Assembly (NCBI RefSeq): GCF_048771995.1
Contig: NC_133050.1
Location: 1,562,501-1,626,500, forward strand
Length of the DNA stretch: 64,000 bases
DNA from: Taeniopygia guttata
Lineage: Eukaryota; Chordata; Aves; Passeriformes; Estrildidae
Direction: 5' to 3'
The position numbers were made by a program, and so were the translations under genes. The notes beneath the pieces were generated by a model. The model was not told where the DNA came from. It searched no databases and saw only the letters and a program-made list of their open reading frames with translations. This document shows positions 10,211 to 21,615 of this stretch, in pieces (position 1 is the stretch's first letter; every line of letters starts with the position of its first letter).

Positions 10211-13200
10211 TCTGAACACCTTATTGCTAGGCAGCACCTGTGGGAGTGGGAGTTGTGGCAGCCAGATCAAGCCAGATGCTGTTTCTGGCAGTAGAAGACA
10301 GGCACACTGCTGTGAACACCTGGCTCAAGATGGCACATGCACTGATTAGCCAGGAATATGCATGTTCATCAGCACAGCGTTGCATGCTTCTGCAAAATGT
10401 GTTGCTTTGGGCAGCCACAGAGCCTCAAAAACGGGGAACAGAGAAGGGGAAGGGTCTGGAGCACAGGAGTGACCAGGAGTGGCTGAGGCAGCTGGAGGGG
10501 CTCAGCCTGGAGAAAAGGAGGCTCAGGGGGTACCTTCTTGCTCTCTAGAGCTCTCTGTTACAGGAAGGTGCAGCCAGGTGAGGGTCAGGCTCTGCTCCCA
10601 GGGAACAAGGGTCAGGAGTAGAGGAAACAGCCCCAAGCTGTGCCAGGGGAGGTTTGGATCGGGTGTTACAGGATAGCTGCAAGAGAAGGCTTTGTTTCTG
10701 AGGGTCTCTGTCAGACAGTCTCAGTTCTGGGGAATGTGGTAGGTTTGGCAAATGCACAGCAGAGGTTTTGCTTTGGCCACATCAGCCAGATTAACGTCCA
10801 TCAGTCACTAAATGTCTGCTCAGCACAAAAGCCACTTCCCTGCGAGGCATCCTCTCCTTCCAGAGAGTTGCTTTGATAGGTGAGGAGGTGATGCTGTGAT
10901 GTGAGTTTTGTCTTTGAAGGGGGAAATCCTGTATATTTTCCCTTGATTCAGCAAGTAAATTTGCTTTGTCAAACCTTCCTGAAATTGTCCATCAAAGAAA
11001 TAGGTCCAGAGAGAAATTCTGTTTGCAAAGTGGCAAAAGTAGAAGATGCAGTGGTTTTGGGTGACAACAGGGAGTTTGGAGGAGGGATGCTTGTTGGGAA
11101 GGAGCTGTCTGGTCCCAGGCAGGGCAGCAGGGCCTGACACAGCACTTCCAAGGTAACAGTGCCAGAGGCTTTTGGCAGCCCAGGCTATCAGAGCTGCCCA
11201 GGACAGGTGCTGTGAAACTTTGAGCCCAGAGCACAGGTGCTCCTTGTCCTCTGGCTGCCTGCGAGGTGCCACTGGCTGGCTCTGCACAGGGCTCCTGAGG
11301 AAGGGCTCGAGCTGTACCTTGTCCCACTTGCAGGTTTCCCAGGAGCAAGAGTCATTGGGCAGGGCTCTGGAGCAGCTGCGCCAGGAATCCTCTGGCCAAG
11401 AGCATGAAATGGCTCAGGTGTGCAGAGAGAAGGAGCTGCTGGGCCGTGAGAAGGCTGCCCTTGAGGGCCGACTGGCAGCCACAGAGCGCCACCAACATGA
11501 CCTTTCCAAGCAGCTGGCAGAGACCAGGTAAAGGCAGGGAGCAAACCCTAGGCAGGACAGGGCTGAAGAGCTGTAATGATAAAGGTGCTAAACACTACAC
11601 AGGGGTTTGTAGTACTCTCTGTGCTTTTCAGATGTAGATTTGGCTGTTGAGGCCAAGTTGGGCTGGGCTGTCTGTGCTATGCCAGGCCATAGGGAAGGCC
11701 TGGGCAGTCACTGCGAGGGCCCGGCTCTGCTGTTGACATGGCACAAATGTGCCTTGTCTGGGCGAGTTTCCACGTCACTCATTTCCCATACTCAGGTGTG
11801 AGGATCTTGAGCCACATTGTCCTGGAATAACCGGCTGTGGGAGTCTGGGGCAAGCAACTCATGTCTCTCTGTGTGTGCAACTTGTAGGTCAGCAAAGGAG
11901 AGCCTGGAATCCAGGCTGTGTGCTGCTCAGCAGCAGATATCTCAGCTGGAGGTTACCTGGAACCATCTGGAGGCTCAAGTGCTCTCAGTCACACAGACCA
12001 AGGAGGTGCTAGAAGGTGAGAACCTCGTGTGCTTTGTTTGTGGTGCTGCCCCTTCCTAGAGCAGCTAAACACCCTGTAAAGCTGCCTCTGTCCACAGGGC
12101 TTCTGAGGAGTGGTGGGGCTGGTGGCACTCAAAGGGCCTGAGGTCAGTAAAGTCAGTAGAGACTCTGACTCTTGGTGTTGGTCGTGTTTGCAGGAGAAGT
12201 GAAGTGCTTGCAACGTGAGCTGGAAGCAGAGAGAGCTCTCAGGAGGCAGGAAAGGGAGGACACAGCTCAACAGCTCTTGCAGGCAGAGCAGCAGCATCAC
12301 GAAAGCCTCAGGCTTCAGGGAACTGCTCAGCAGCTGGAAATAAAGAAGCTCCTGCAAGACCTGGTAGGGGACAGTACACTTCTGAATTGTCCAAGCCAGC
12401 CCTGTGGGTTGGTTTAGCACAAGCAGAGCCTGAGGGTGTGAAAGGGCAGCAATCCTCTGCCAGAGGCCTCCCACTGCTGGGCCGGGCAGCAGAACCAGCA
12501 GCTCAGACTTGGAAGTGCCTGAAGGCCCCCAGGATGGTGCTGGGACAGTAAATGCAGCCAGAGCTTCAGTGAGGGTGTAAGAGGAGTTCCAGAGCAGGTT
12601 GGGCAGTGCCCACCCAAAGCGTGGCAGCCCAGGGCAGGATTGTCCTTGAGTCCCACCTGCCACAGAGCAGATGCCAGCGTGGAGCAGATGCCAACAGTGC
12701 TGCTGGCTGCAGGCGTGGGAACTCGGTTCCTTTCTTGCTGTGCTTCCACGGTGGACAGAGGGATTAGGTTTGGGCTGGAAGCAAATGGAACAGGCCCCTT
12801 TTCCCTGGTCCTTCAGTCCTTGTGACTGGGGCATCAGAGAGGGGAAGGTGACACCTCCTTTTCTGAATGCTTGGACTCAACGCTTGGGAAGGTCTTTGCC
12901 AAGATAAGAGGTTCCACGAGTCTGTGATTGTTGCACCTGCTGAGCTTCCTTTTGAATTCCATGACAGGACACGGTTTCTGGAGTGCTGTTGTCTTTTCCC
13001 GTTGGGGGTTGTGGGAGGGATGAAGCTTCACCTGTTTCGGCAAGGAGCTTGCCTGGGACTTCATCTTGCAAATTTTTCCTCCCCTCCTCAGTCAAGTGAG
13101 CGTGAAAGGCACCATGCAGAGATGCAGGAGACGCTGGAGCAATGGGAAAAAGAGAAGGCAGAGAGAGAGCAGGAGCACAAGAAGGTGCTGTTTGAGACGA

Positions 13201-16200
13201 GGCAGAAAGTTGCCACCCTGCTGGCCCAACAAGAAGAGGAACAAACTAGATTTGAAGATGCCAAACGACAGGTAATGATTGTGAGAGGAGAACTGGTGTG
13301 ATTTTTTGCAAAGCTGGAGCTGTGGGACATGGCAGGACATGGGGCTGTGTGGAGCCTGCCCTCTGTGTCTTCTACATTGAATTAGGGGAGGTGAAAGCTG
13401 AACGGGGCTGTCTTTGGGACCAGGACTGAGCCCTCTCATAGGAAGCCAGGCAGAAACATCAGCTGTCAGCTGAGATTTTTCTGCTGCTCTTGTGCTCTGT
13501 TGTTCTAAGATGTACCTCAGGGTACCTTCACTGTTCTCTTTCCGCTCCCCTTTTGGTGTGTACTGGCATGTGTTCGTAGCCAAAGTGAGCTTGTAGATCT
13601 TTTCTTATGTGGGAAAGGGGAGGGCGCAACAGGAACACTGACAAGAGAAAAATCTTTTCCAAGACTTGCCTGGAGTATTTCTGAACAGTAACCCAGAGAT
13701 GTCTTTGTGGCCGTGTTTTAAGTCACTTCCTGGGAAGCTGTGTCTGCCCTGGGGCAGGCAGTGGCCCAGGGGAGCAGCAGCCCAGTGCTGTGAGAGCACG
13801 TGAGCCCATCAGTCTTTGCCTCTGCCACGGATGTGGCAGGAGAAGTGTGAAGCCCTCTGCTCTTTCCTTCTGTGCAGGTGCTGCTGGAAGAGCAGAAGGA
13901 GAAGAGTGCTTTATCAGAGGCACTGCTCCAAACTCAGGGAGAGCTCAGCCAAGCACACCAGCAGGTCCAGCAGCTCAGGCAGGAGCTGAAAGAGCAGCAA
14001 GAGAAGGGGCAGGTAAGAGTGAGTAGGCAGGCAACAGAGGGCAGGGCAGTGAGAAGGGCACCAAAGGCAGCTCCTGGGACTGAGGAGGCAAGGGCTGCTT
14101 CAGGCCCTGGGAGCACAGAGCGTGGTAAGCTCCAGAGCTCAGCCCCAGGAAGGAAGGTTGCAGTGGAAGCAGAGAGCTGGGTAGAGAAGCAAAAAGAAGC
14201 AGCTGAAGCAATGGGATTTTGAGGCAGCACGTAGAACAAGCTGAGCCGGAGGGCAGGTCCCAGGAAGTTGCTCTGCATTTTGTTTTCCAAACCATTGAGG
14301 CAAATCTGCAAGCTGAGCTGCAGGTAGCTCGCAGTGAAGTCCAGACAGCGCAGAGGAGGCACGAGGAAGAGCTACAAGGCCTCAAAGAGGAAATGAATCT
14401 CCTCCTTGAGCAGAGGGAGGCTTTAGAAAAGCAGGTGAGTGAAACAGCAATGGCACTGCAGCCGTGCAGGGAGGGGTCTGTGGCCTTCTTGCTTTTCCAT
14501 GGCAGAGCAGCAGCTGATGGGGTGATCCCTGGGGCTGTCTCAGGCTCTGGGGGCTCCGTGGCAGCTGCTCTTCAGGACGCCCAAAGCTCTGCTGAATCTC
14601 AGCTGCTGCTCTGGACAGCAGGGCTAGTCCTCTGGGCTGTTGGCCAGCAAGCATCAGCAAGGATTCCTGCTGGCCTCTCCTTGCTAGCCTTGGTGTGGGA
14701 GGTGCTTTTTCAGGTGCCCTTGGTGGTGGGCCACTTGGAGACTGCAACAAGTTGTCCATATCCAGTGTGAATCTGGTGCTCTCAGGACAGAGAGAAATGG
14801 AAAGTTGTCCTTTGCCTTTCCTCACAGCCTGTGCTGTGGCTGACAGTGACAAGCTGTGGCTGTAGCCTCTGACTGCTTTGTTCTGTTTGACTGGAGGTGG
14901 GAGAGTTGACATCTCAGCTGGCAGCCTCCCGAGAGTCCCAGGAAATGACTGTCCAGAGAGCCCAGCAAGATGTGAGGGAGGCCCAGGAAGAGTCCAGGCA
15001 GAAGCAGTTGGAGGTTGAGCACACCCAGAAGATGCTGGAGGAGGCAAAACAACAGAACAAGGAGCTGCAAGTGCATCTGCAGAACTTGGAGAGGAAATGG
15101 AGTGGATGGGAAGAAGTGGCTCAGCACAATTCAGAATTGCAGGCTTCTGTGCATACTCTAGAGAAGGAAAAAGCCAGGTAAATGAAAGCCTGTGGGACTC
15201 TGCATTGTGGTGAATGGATTCCTTCTTTGCCATCCTTGCACCTGCCAGGGCCTCTGGCAGCATTTCTTAAGTGGCAGATTCTGAACTCTGGGTGCAGACA
15301 CTTCTCATGGTCTGGATGTGTCATGGTTTGACGCCCCATGAAAATGCAACCTACCAATTAAATGCTGTGAAATGCGATCGAGAGCAGAGCAAAGCAGGCC
15401 AAACTTAATAACAAAGGAAAGACTTTATTACACTACTGCTAATAATATAAAGGGGAAGAAAAAGAAAAAAAACCACACAAACTTCAAAATGAAAACCTTC
15501 CAAAACACTCCTCCTCCCACCACCCAACTCCAACAAACCACAGCGAGACCCATTTAGATCCTTAATCCAGTTTTCACCCTTCAATATAATCAATACTGAA
15601 TCCATCGGGGAAGAGAGGAGTCCCCCTTGCACCACAGACCCCCAGGAAACACAGCTGCCACCTCTTGTGTTTCCATGTCACACGTGGCACTGCCCAGACA
15701 CACCGGCCAGTGTGACACTCTCCTCTCCATGTCACAGTGCTCTCACCACCGTGCATGGACAGAGACTGCTTATAGGGCCCCTTTAAGGATGCTTTGCCAA
15801 GGACCACCAGGAACAACAGTCCAGTATCGCATTTCGGGACTAGAGTCCCCCCCATTTTCCCCTGGGGCCGAGGGTCCAAGGTCAGAGATCGCCTTCTCTT
15901 CTTCTCTGAAGACGGAGGGCATCCTCACACCCTCCTCAGCTCTCTCTGTCCATTCCAGAACTGGTAGTTGCTGAAGAAGGTCTCTTGGCTCACCAGTGCA
16001 TCCCCCTAAAATGCAGTCCCTCTTGAAAGAAGGAGTGGTTCAGTCTATGGTAAACAAGCAGAGTCCAGCCAAAAGGCACTCCATCATCTCCCCCCAACCT
16101 TCTTCTCTGAACATCTGAGGTCCCAGGCTGTCTCTCTTTCCTTCAAATTGAGGAGGAGTAATATTTCATAAAGCCTTCATTTCCCAGGAAAGGGTTAAAA

Positions 16201-19200
16201 TTCCTGGACTCCCCGGACGGCTGAAATCTCAGCCCAGGACTCCTTCTCCTGTCTCCCACGCTGGGCATCTTCCCCCCCTTCTCCTTCTCCTCTGTCGGCA
16301 AACTCCCAGGTGTCTGCTGGCTCTCTATCTCTTTTCCCTCTAGCTTAGGGGAGGGGGAACAAAGACATCCCAGATGTTCTCCACCCTTCCGTCTGCAGGA
16401 GCTGGCCCAGCTCGGTTCCGATCCTTCACCCCCTGGCCTACCTCTGCAGGCCGCATGGCTCCCCTCCCCCAGCCAGCCTGGGCTGGGGAGAGGTCCGTAC
16501 CTTGCGATGACCGGAACCAAAGGAGAGTGAGTCCTCCTGGGAATTCCGCCTTTAACCCCTCTGTGTTCTCAGAGGCGTGTCCACCTTCAATTGGTCACCC
16601 CAAGTGTCAGTATCCAAACCTGACCCCTGACTGTGACCTCTTCCTTCCAAAAAAAAATTCTCTTCCCGTGTCAAACCATGACAGGATGTTGTCTTTCATT
16701 TTCTTTCCTTTTAAGCCTTCAGCTAGAGTTTTTCTGCAGTCAAAGTCTTTTGGGGTAGTCCTTTGCCTCTAGGGGGTTTGTGTTGTTAGGTGGGTGTGTT
16801 GAAGCTGCCCGAGCTGCATTGTAAGGAGCTGGATCCATCCATCAGCCCCACCTTGGGTCTTGTACCTTGAAGCCTTTGGGATGTGGATCAGCCTGGCTTC
16901 TGATGCTCTTTCTGGGCAGAACCATCTTAAGGCCCTGCTTGCTGATCTAGGCCAGATTGCCCTCAGAGGCAGCCCAGAAACAAGAATGGCTCTGTGGCAT
17001 CGTTCCTCATAAAATGTGTCCTGGGGCCTGGAGGGGGTCAAGCAGGCTCCCTGCCACCCTGCACAGTCACAGGCATTACTGACTGTGCAAAGAATGCAGA
17101 AACAGGACCAGGGGATGGGGGGCTCCTCCAGCTGATCGAGTCCTGCCAGTCTTCAGTGCCACAGGATTCTTCTTCCAAACCAAAGACAAAGGAGAGGCAG
17201 GGCACTCCTGCTTGCCTGGAGCCTTCTGCATCTGCCATCAGGTTTTGCTCCAAGCCTTGGCTGCCACTTGGGCCTCTGTTTCTCCAGCTGAAAGTAGGAT
17301 GGGTGCTGGTAAACCTTAGGGAACTCGCCAGAGATCCCCTGGCTGTAGGCTGCTGCTCCTCCTACCGGGACGTAGAAGATTGGGGAAGGAAATGTCTCTT
17401 CCATGTTGACCAAACCTCCCTGCCTTGGAGCCTGGTTAGTCAGAAGAAAATTGTTCCTCTCCTCTAAAGTCTTCATTGCAAGACTTCATTAGCTTTGTAT
17501 TCACATTCCCATCTCAAAAAGAAGGTAGGGCATGTAGGCAGGACTCCCTGTTCTTTCAGGAGCAAAAGCAGAGTCGGCACATGTTGGGCTGTGACTGCAG
17601 GGGGAACAAACAGCCAAGTTGTTTAGACAAACCTCATCAGACAGAGGAGTTTTTCCCTGAGGTGCTGCAAGTCCTAAGAGCTTATAGAATGTGATATCAT
17701 ATAGTAATGAGTTGCTTGCTTCCCTTCTAGGCTGCTTGTGTCTCTGGAGGAGAAGAACCAGTGCTTCCGAAAACTGGAAGAACAGAACCTGGTGCTGAAA
17801 AATCGTGTGTCTCGCTTATTTTCTGCTCTTAAGCAGGCAGAGCAGCTCTGTTCTGAGCATAGGAGACAAATGCAGGAGCTCAACACCCAGGTAAGCTGTG
17901 CAGTGGCATCCTCTTCTCCAGGGACACACAGCAGCACCTTTGGCTTGGAGGCCCCAACCTCTTTCCCGTCCCGGCAGCATCCACAGCTGCCGTGTTCTGC
18001 CCGGGGCTGCTGCGGCACCCTGAGGCCCAGGCTGGATCTGGTGTCTGCTGCCGAAGTTTTGCACCGTTCTCTCCCGGCTCCCAGCAGGACATCTGGGAGA
18101 GGAAGCAGCAGCAGCGTCCTCTGGAGCTTCTCTGTCCCTCTGTTAGCAGTGTTGTCCCAGACAGAGTTGGTGCCTGTGCCAGCACTGAGCAATGTGGGGA
18201 CACAGAGGTGGCTGTGGCAGGCTGGGCAGGGCACTTCCAGCGCAGCCATCTCAGCTGCTGTTCAGAGCTGCAGCCTCAAGGATGCCCATTGCCTCCCTTT
18301 CCCTCTTTTCTCTACATTTGTCTCCATTGGAATCCTTGCTTCTGTGCCTTCTGGTTTTGGCATGGTTTTTGCCTGAAATAATTTCTCCTTTGTTCCTCTC
18401 CCTACTGTGCACTCTGCGGCCTCAGGAGCAGCCCTGTCCCTGAGGCTCTGTGCATCCTTCTTCCAGATGCAGGCCATGCTGCTGGCAGAGATAGAGAAGA
18501 CAGCTCGCCAGGCAACTGAAGAGAAGCAGCTGCTGGAAACTGAGGTGTCTGAGCTGCGTGTGAGGCTCCAGAGCTCTGAGGAAAGAGCAGAGGCCATGGC
18601 CACACAGTGTAAGGCCATGGAGCTGGGGCTGAGGAAGACACAGGCTCAGAGGGACAATCTCAGAGCCTACAATCAGGAGCTGCTGAAACAGCTGGAGCAC
18701 ATTGAGCAAGGTACAGCTTCTCCTCCCCCAGCCACTGCCCCACCCTGTCCCACCTGCAAGGATCTTGCTGATGCCTCGCAGAGGAAAAGTGCCCAGAGAT
18801 GGCAAAGGGGAAAAACAGCCAGCAGGAAATTTATCCATCCAAGTGCCAGTGAAAGCTTTTTTCTTGAGAAAGATGCTGTGGCTTGCAGAGCCATCTGGCT
18901 GTGCTAGGGCTGATCCTGGGCTGGAGCCTTTCAGGTGCTGTGTCTCTGTTAAGGAGCTGCAGCTGGATGCCTCAGCTTGATTCCCCCAAATTCCAGGCCC
19001 TGCCAGAGCCTCCAGGCCATTGGCCTCTCTGAGCAGGGCTGCACAGACATCCCCTCTCCTTTGTCCCTCTTGGATTGCTCCCTCTGCACAAGACCAAGAG
19101 CAAACACACTTTCCTATCCCTCTGAACCTTGCCCCTTTCATTCCTGCTTTTTTCTCTGCCTGGAAATTTCCTTCATTTCTGTCAGCTTTGGAGCCCTTGT

Positions 19201-20760
19201 GTGCTCAGGGCCTGGCAAACACCGGCAGGCAGAGAAGACAGTGCTGTTGTCTCTGCAGGATGCACATCAGTGTGTCTTTGCTTTGCTTGTCCCCTTCTCC
19301 TTCTCCTTCCCTTCTCTACTGCAGTTTGGTGGAAGACACAACTCAAGTACCTTTCTCGAGAAAGTGCCCTGGAGAAAGAGGCCACTGAAAGACAGGAAGA
19401 GGCTGTGACTCTTCGTCAGGAGGTGGCATCTCTGAAGAGGAAATTGGAGAACCTGGAGAAGGAAAGGAAGGATGTGCTGGTGAGATTGGCAGATGCCACA
19501 GAGGGCCAATTCCTAGCTATGTTTGGACCTGGTGGTGATAGTTCTAAGGAGCAGACTTTTTCAGTTAAACTTTTCTAACTGCATTCTTCTGAATAAGGAG
19601 GAGATGTTGTAGTCATGCCAAAGGCAGTTAATGCTGAAGCTGCTGATTTTCCTCCATGCTGGGCTTCTGTTCCCTAGAAGCTTTAGTTCTCAATCTCCAC
19701 ACTCTCTCTATGGCCATGGCATGGTTTGGGGAATTCCTTGTGTCCAAACCCATGTTCACATTTCTAAATATCTGAAAGGGAAGGTGAGAAGACCAAGACT
19801 GCTGTTAATAGAAAGGTGTTTGGCCTTGGCCATCTGAGAGCAGCCAGTGGGGAGAGAAGAGAGGAAAGCCGAGTGCTGATCCACACCAGGACGTGTGCCT
19901 GCAAGGGGAGAACTCGTCCTGAGTGGCAGCAGAGAATGACAGACTGATCTGGCCATTGCTGCTCCAAGAGAGGGCAGTGGGGCTCTCGCGGATGGGGCCA
20001 TGGAAACTCTACACAGGAGAGGTGGAACAGCACTCCTGGCAGCCCAGCCCCAGGGAAGGAAATGCTGGGGGTGTTTGCTCTTGCCTTCCTCCCTGATGGA
20101 GAGCATGTCCTCGTGGCACTGCCTAAATCCTGCTTAGCATGGACTTGAAATCCTGGCTGCAGGTCTGGCAGCTCCTGCCCAAAGGAGCGCTGGAGTGGAG
20201 CTGCAAGAGGTCGGGGAAGGGCGGAAAGGAAGCTGGGACAGGCTGAGCGAGCTGGGCAAGAGCAGCATCAAGGGGGGAAGCAGCAAAGGTCTGCAGCATG
20301 CCGAGGGGCAGAGAGAGAGGGGCAGCCTGTGCCTGCCCCTGCAGCAGGGGTCCAGATCTGGTCTGAAAAGCAAACCGAGAGAGGGAGTGAGTGACCCTTT
20401 TTCTCCCTGTTTTGGCAGCATGAACGGGAATTGAACCAGCAGCAAATGAGAGATGTGAAAAGGAAGAATGAAATGTGTGCACCTGAGATGAGAAATCATA
20501 AAGAAAATACTCAAGAATTGGAAGTGGAGAGGGAAGACATGCAGGAAGAGTTGGAGCACGGGGCTTCTGCTTTGAAGAAATGGAGGGAGTACACTCAAGT
20601 ACTGATTTCTGCCCTGAACAAGAGTGAAATTGCCAAAGGGTCTCTGAAGAAGCGCTTGGACATCCTGAAGGGAGAGTCTGGTATCCAGGGAGGCACTGGC
20701 ATTGACCTTCAGTCCACTCCAGAGTCCCTGAGCTATTCCAGTGCTTCTTCCCATGAAGAG
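8984..20760 (+). CDS. CEP250 (C-Nap1)/rootletin-like coiled-coil protein, unit 1
   Basis: Exons by splice sites and phase: 8984-9031, 9179-9411, 9863-10016, 10122 onward (donor not resolved), 11334-11527, 11888-12015, 12194-12363, 13092-13271, 13878-14012, 14300-14434, 14897-15177, 17731-17890, 18467-18710, 19325-19479 and 20419-20760. From 11334 on, every phase joins and the frame stays open for 708 codons. The order of motifs (REKAALEGRLAA, LESRLCAAQQQ, VTQTKEVLEG, EVKCLQ, LLQTQGEL) follows CEP250. That protein is a centrosomal linker at the proximal ends of centrioles, built almost wholly of coiled coil. Human CEP250 is about 2,440 residues, so this is a fragment of the family's length. 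Exon 20419-20760 ends in phase 0 and could splice into 21413, making units 1 and 2 one transcript. Copy number and truncation leave open whether it is functional. Confidence 0.62.
10475..10670 (+). mobile_element. CR1 LINE fragment
   Basis: A short internal CR1 3'-region piece, recognisable by ggggctcagcctggagaaaa and the following block aggtgcagccaggtgagggt. It lies in the unit 1 intron before exon 11334. Confidence 0.65.
11334..14434 (+). CDS. Central exon block of unit 1
   Basis: Six exons (11334-11527, 11888-12015, 12194-12363, 13092-13271, 13878-14012, 14300-14434) follow the human CEP250 motif order closely. They are uninterrupted coiled coil. The acceptor of 14300 is weak (ccaaaccattgag). 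Unit 2 has a copy of the first exon (21413-21615). It has only a hybrid of the second and the last, so the three exons at 12194, 13092 and 13878 are absent there. Confidence 0.65.
14897..15177 (+). CDS. Coiled-coil exon of unit 1
   Basis: 93 codons plus 2 nt, beginning VGELTSQLAASRES and rich in Glu, Gln and Lys heptads. The acceptor is ctggag and the donor gtaaat. It splices in phase to 17731 across a 2.55-kb intron that holds a solo LTR. The copy in unit 2 is 23584-23864 and differs by a few residues, such as Lys to Glu in the LERKW/LEREW motif. Confidence 0.7.
15319..16683 (-). mobile_element. Solo LTR in an intron of unit 1
   Basis: It starts TGTCATGGTTTGAC and ends GTCAAACCATGACA, a 14-bp terminal inverted repeat. 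It is flanked by the 5-bp target-site duplication GGATG (15314-15318 and 16684-16688). At 1,365 bp it is a long LTR. Its reverse strand matches the LTR starting at 63,348, which gives the orientation. A 5-bp duplication fits ERVL-like or related elements. No internal retroviral sequence is present. Confidence 0.85.
16690..17730. other. Intronic sequence shared by both tandem units
   Basis: Between the solo LTR and exon 17731, with no supported exon. It ends in a good pyrimidine tract and acceptor (cttcccttctag). Open frames here are identical in the right arm and are not coding signals, because the whole block is identical. Confidence 0.5.
17731..20760 (+). CDS. 3' exon block of unit 1 (copy B)
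   Basis: Exons 17731-17890, 18467-18710, 19325-19479 and 20419-20760 encode continuous coiled coil. Examples are the LEEKNQCFRKLEEQN, ELRVRLQSSEERAE and LKRKLENLEKER regions. The last exon ends in a Ser-rich stretch (SYSSASSHEE) before a gtgggt donor; if unspliced, a stop follows at 20,860-20,862. This block exists three times in the window (inverted at 4042-1020, and at 26421-28169 without the last exon). Confidence 0.65.
20419..20760 (+). CDS. Variable last exon of copy B
   Basis: 114 codons. The first 70 nt and the last 100 nt or so are almost identical to the exon at 1355-1020 (reverse strand, 112 codons). The central 170 nt or so differ at about a quarter of positions, with many amino acid changes and a net 2-codon length difference. 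The flanking introns are near identical. Unit 2 lacks this exon entirely. Confidence 0.7.
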
Positions 20761-21412
20761 GTGGGTCTCTATCCCTGTCAGTCCAGGGCTGCGTGGGTAA
20801 AGCAGCCCGGGCTGCAGCAGGCAGCCTTGTCTGTCTGCCTGGCTCCAGCCAGAGACCACTGACTGCCAGATTGTTTCCTGGCTCGCCCAGAATGACTGAT
20901 CCAGCTCTGGAGCTTGCTGTTCAAATCAGCTCCAGGCCATAAGCTGGGCATGGGGAGCTGCTTCTCCTGTGCCCATGCAACACACGGGGGTTTGGATTTG
21001 GTGTGGGAAGAAATGGAGCAGGTGAGCAGAGGAATGGGCAAAACTGAGCAGAGGTTTGGAGCAAGGGCTGAAAAGCAGCTACACTCCTGGTGCTCAGAGT
21101 AATTGGTATTGGCACTTGTGGAAGATGCAGTGGTTTTGGGTGACAACACGGAGGTTGGAGGAGGGATGTGTGTTGGGAAGGAGCTGTCTGGTCCCAGGCA
21201 GGGCAGCAGGGCCTGACACAGCACTTCCAAGGTAACAGTGCCAGAGGCTTTTGGCAGCCCAGGCTATCAGAGCTGCCCAGGACAGGTGCTGTGACACTTT
21301 GAGCCCAGAGCACAGGTGCTCCGTGTCCTCTGGCTGCCTGCGAGGTGCCACTGGCTGGCTCTGCACAGGGCTCCTGAGGAAGGGCTCGAGCTGTACCTTG
21401 TCCCACTTGCAG

Positions 21413-21615
21413 CTCTCCCAGGAGCAAGATTCGTCCAGCTGGTCTCTGGAGCAGCTGAGCCAGGACTCCTCTGAGGAATCCTTTGGCCAAGGGCACGCAC
21501 TGGCCCAGGTGTGCCGAGAGGAGGAGCTGCTGGCCCAGAAGGCTGACCTTGAGGGCCGACTGGCAGCCACGGAGTGGCTCCGACAAGACCTTTCCAGGCA
21601 GCTGGCAGAGACCAG
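21413..21615 (+). CDS. First recognised exon of unit 2
   Basis: 67 codons plus 2 nt, paralogous to 11334-11527 and 9 nt longer. Both contain QVCRE, LEGRLAATE and QLAETR. Upstream similarity to unit 1 begins near 21,118 (matching 11,047), so the junction with the end of unit 1 lies at about 21,080-21,118. Confidence 0.65.

Larger units (their letters stand above)
14310..20390 (+). repeat. Tandem segmental duplication, left arm
   Basis: Sequence from about 14,310 to 20,390 recurs at 22,985-29,020 with a spacing of 8,687-8,690 bp. Exons, introns and an intronic LTR are included. Between 16,690 and 17,890 no difference from the right arm is visible. In the LTR roughly 1-2% of bases differ. Confidence 0.9.

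Noticed and set aside
16994..17467. 157-codon frame identical in both tandem arms
   Set aside because: Lies in an intron; the surrounding DNA is equally identical, and there are no splice or domain features.
18422..19141. 239-codon reverse frame, also present in the other two copies
   Set aside because: It is antisense to splice-phased coiled-coil exons and crosses introns. Its conservation only reflects the near identity of the duplicated segments.
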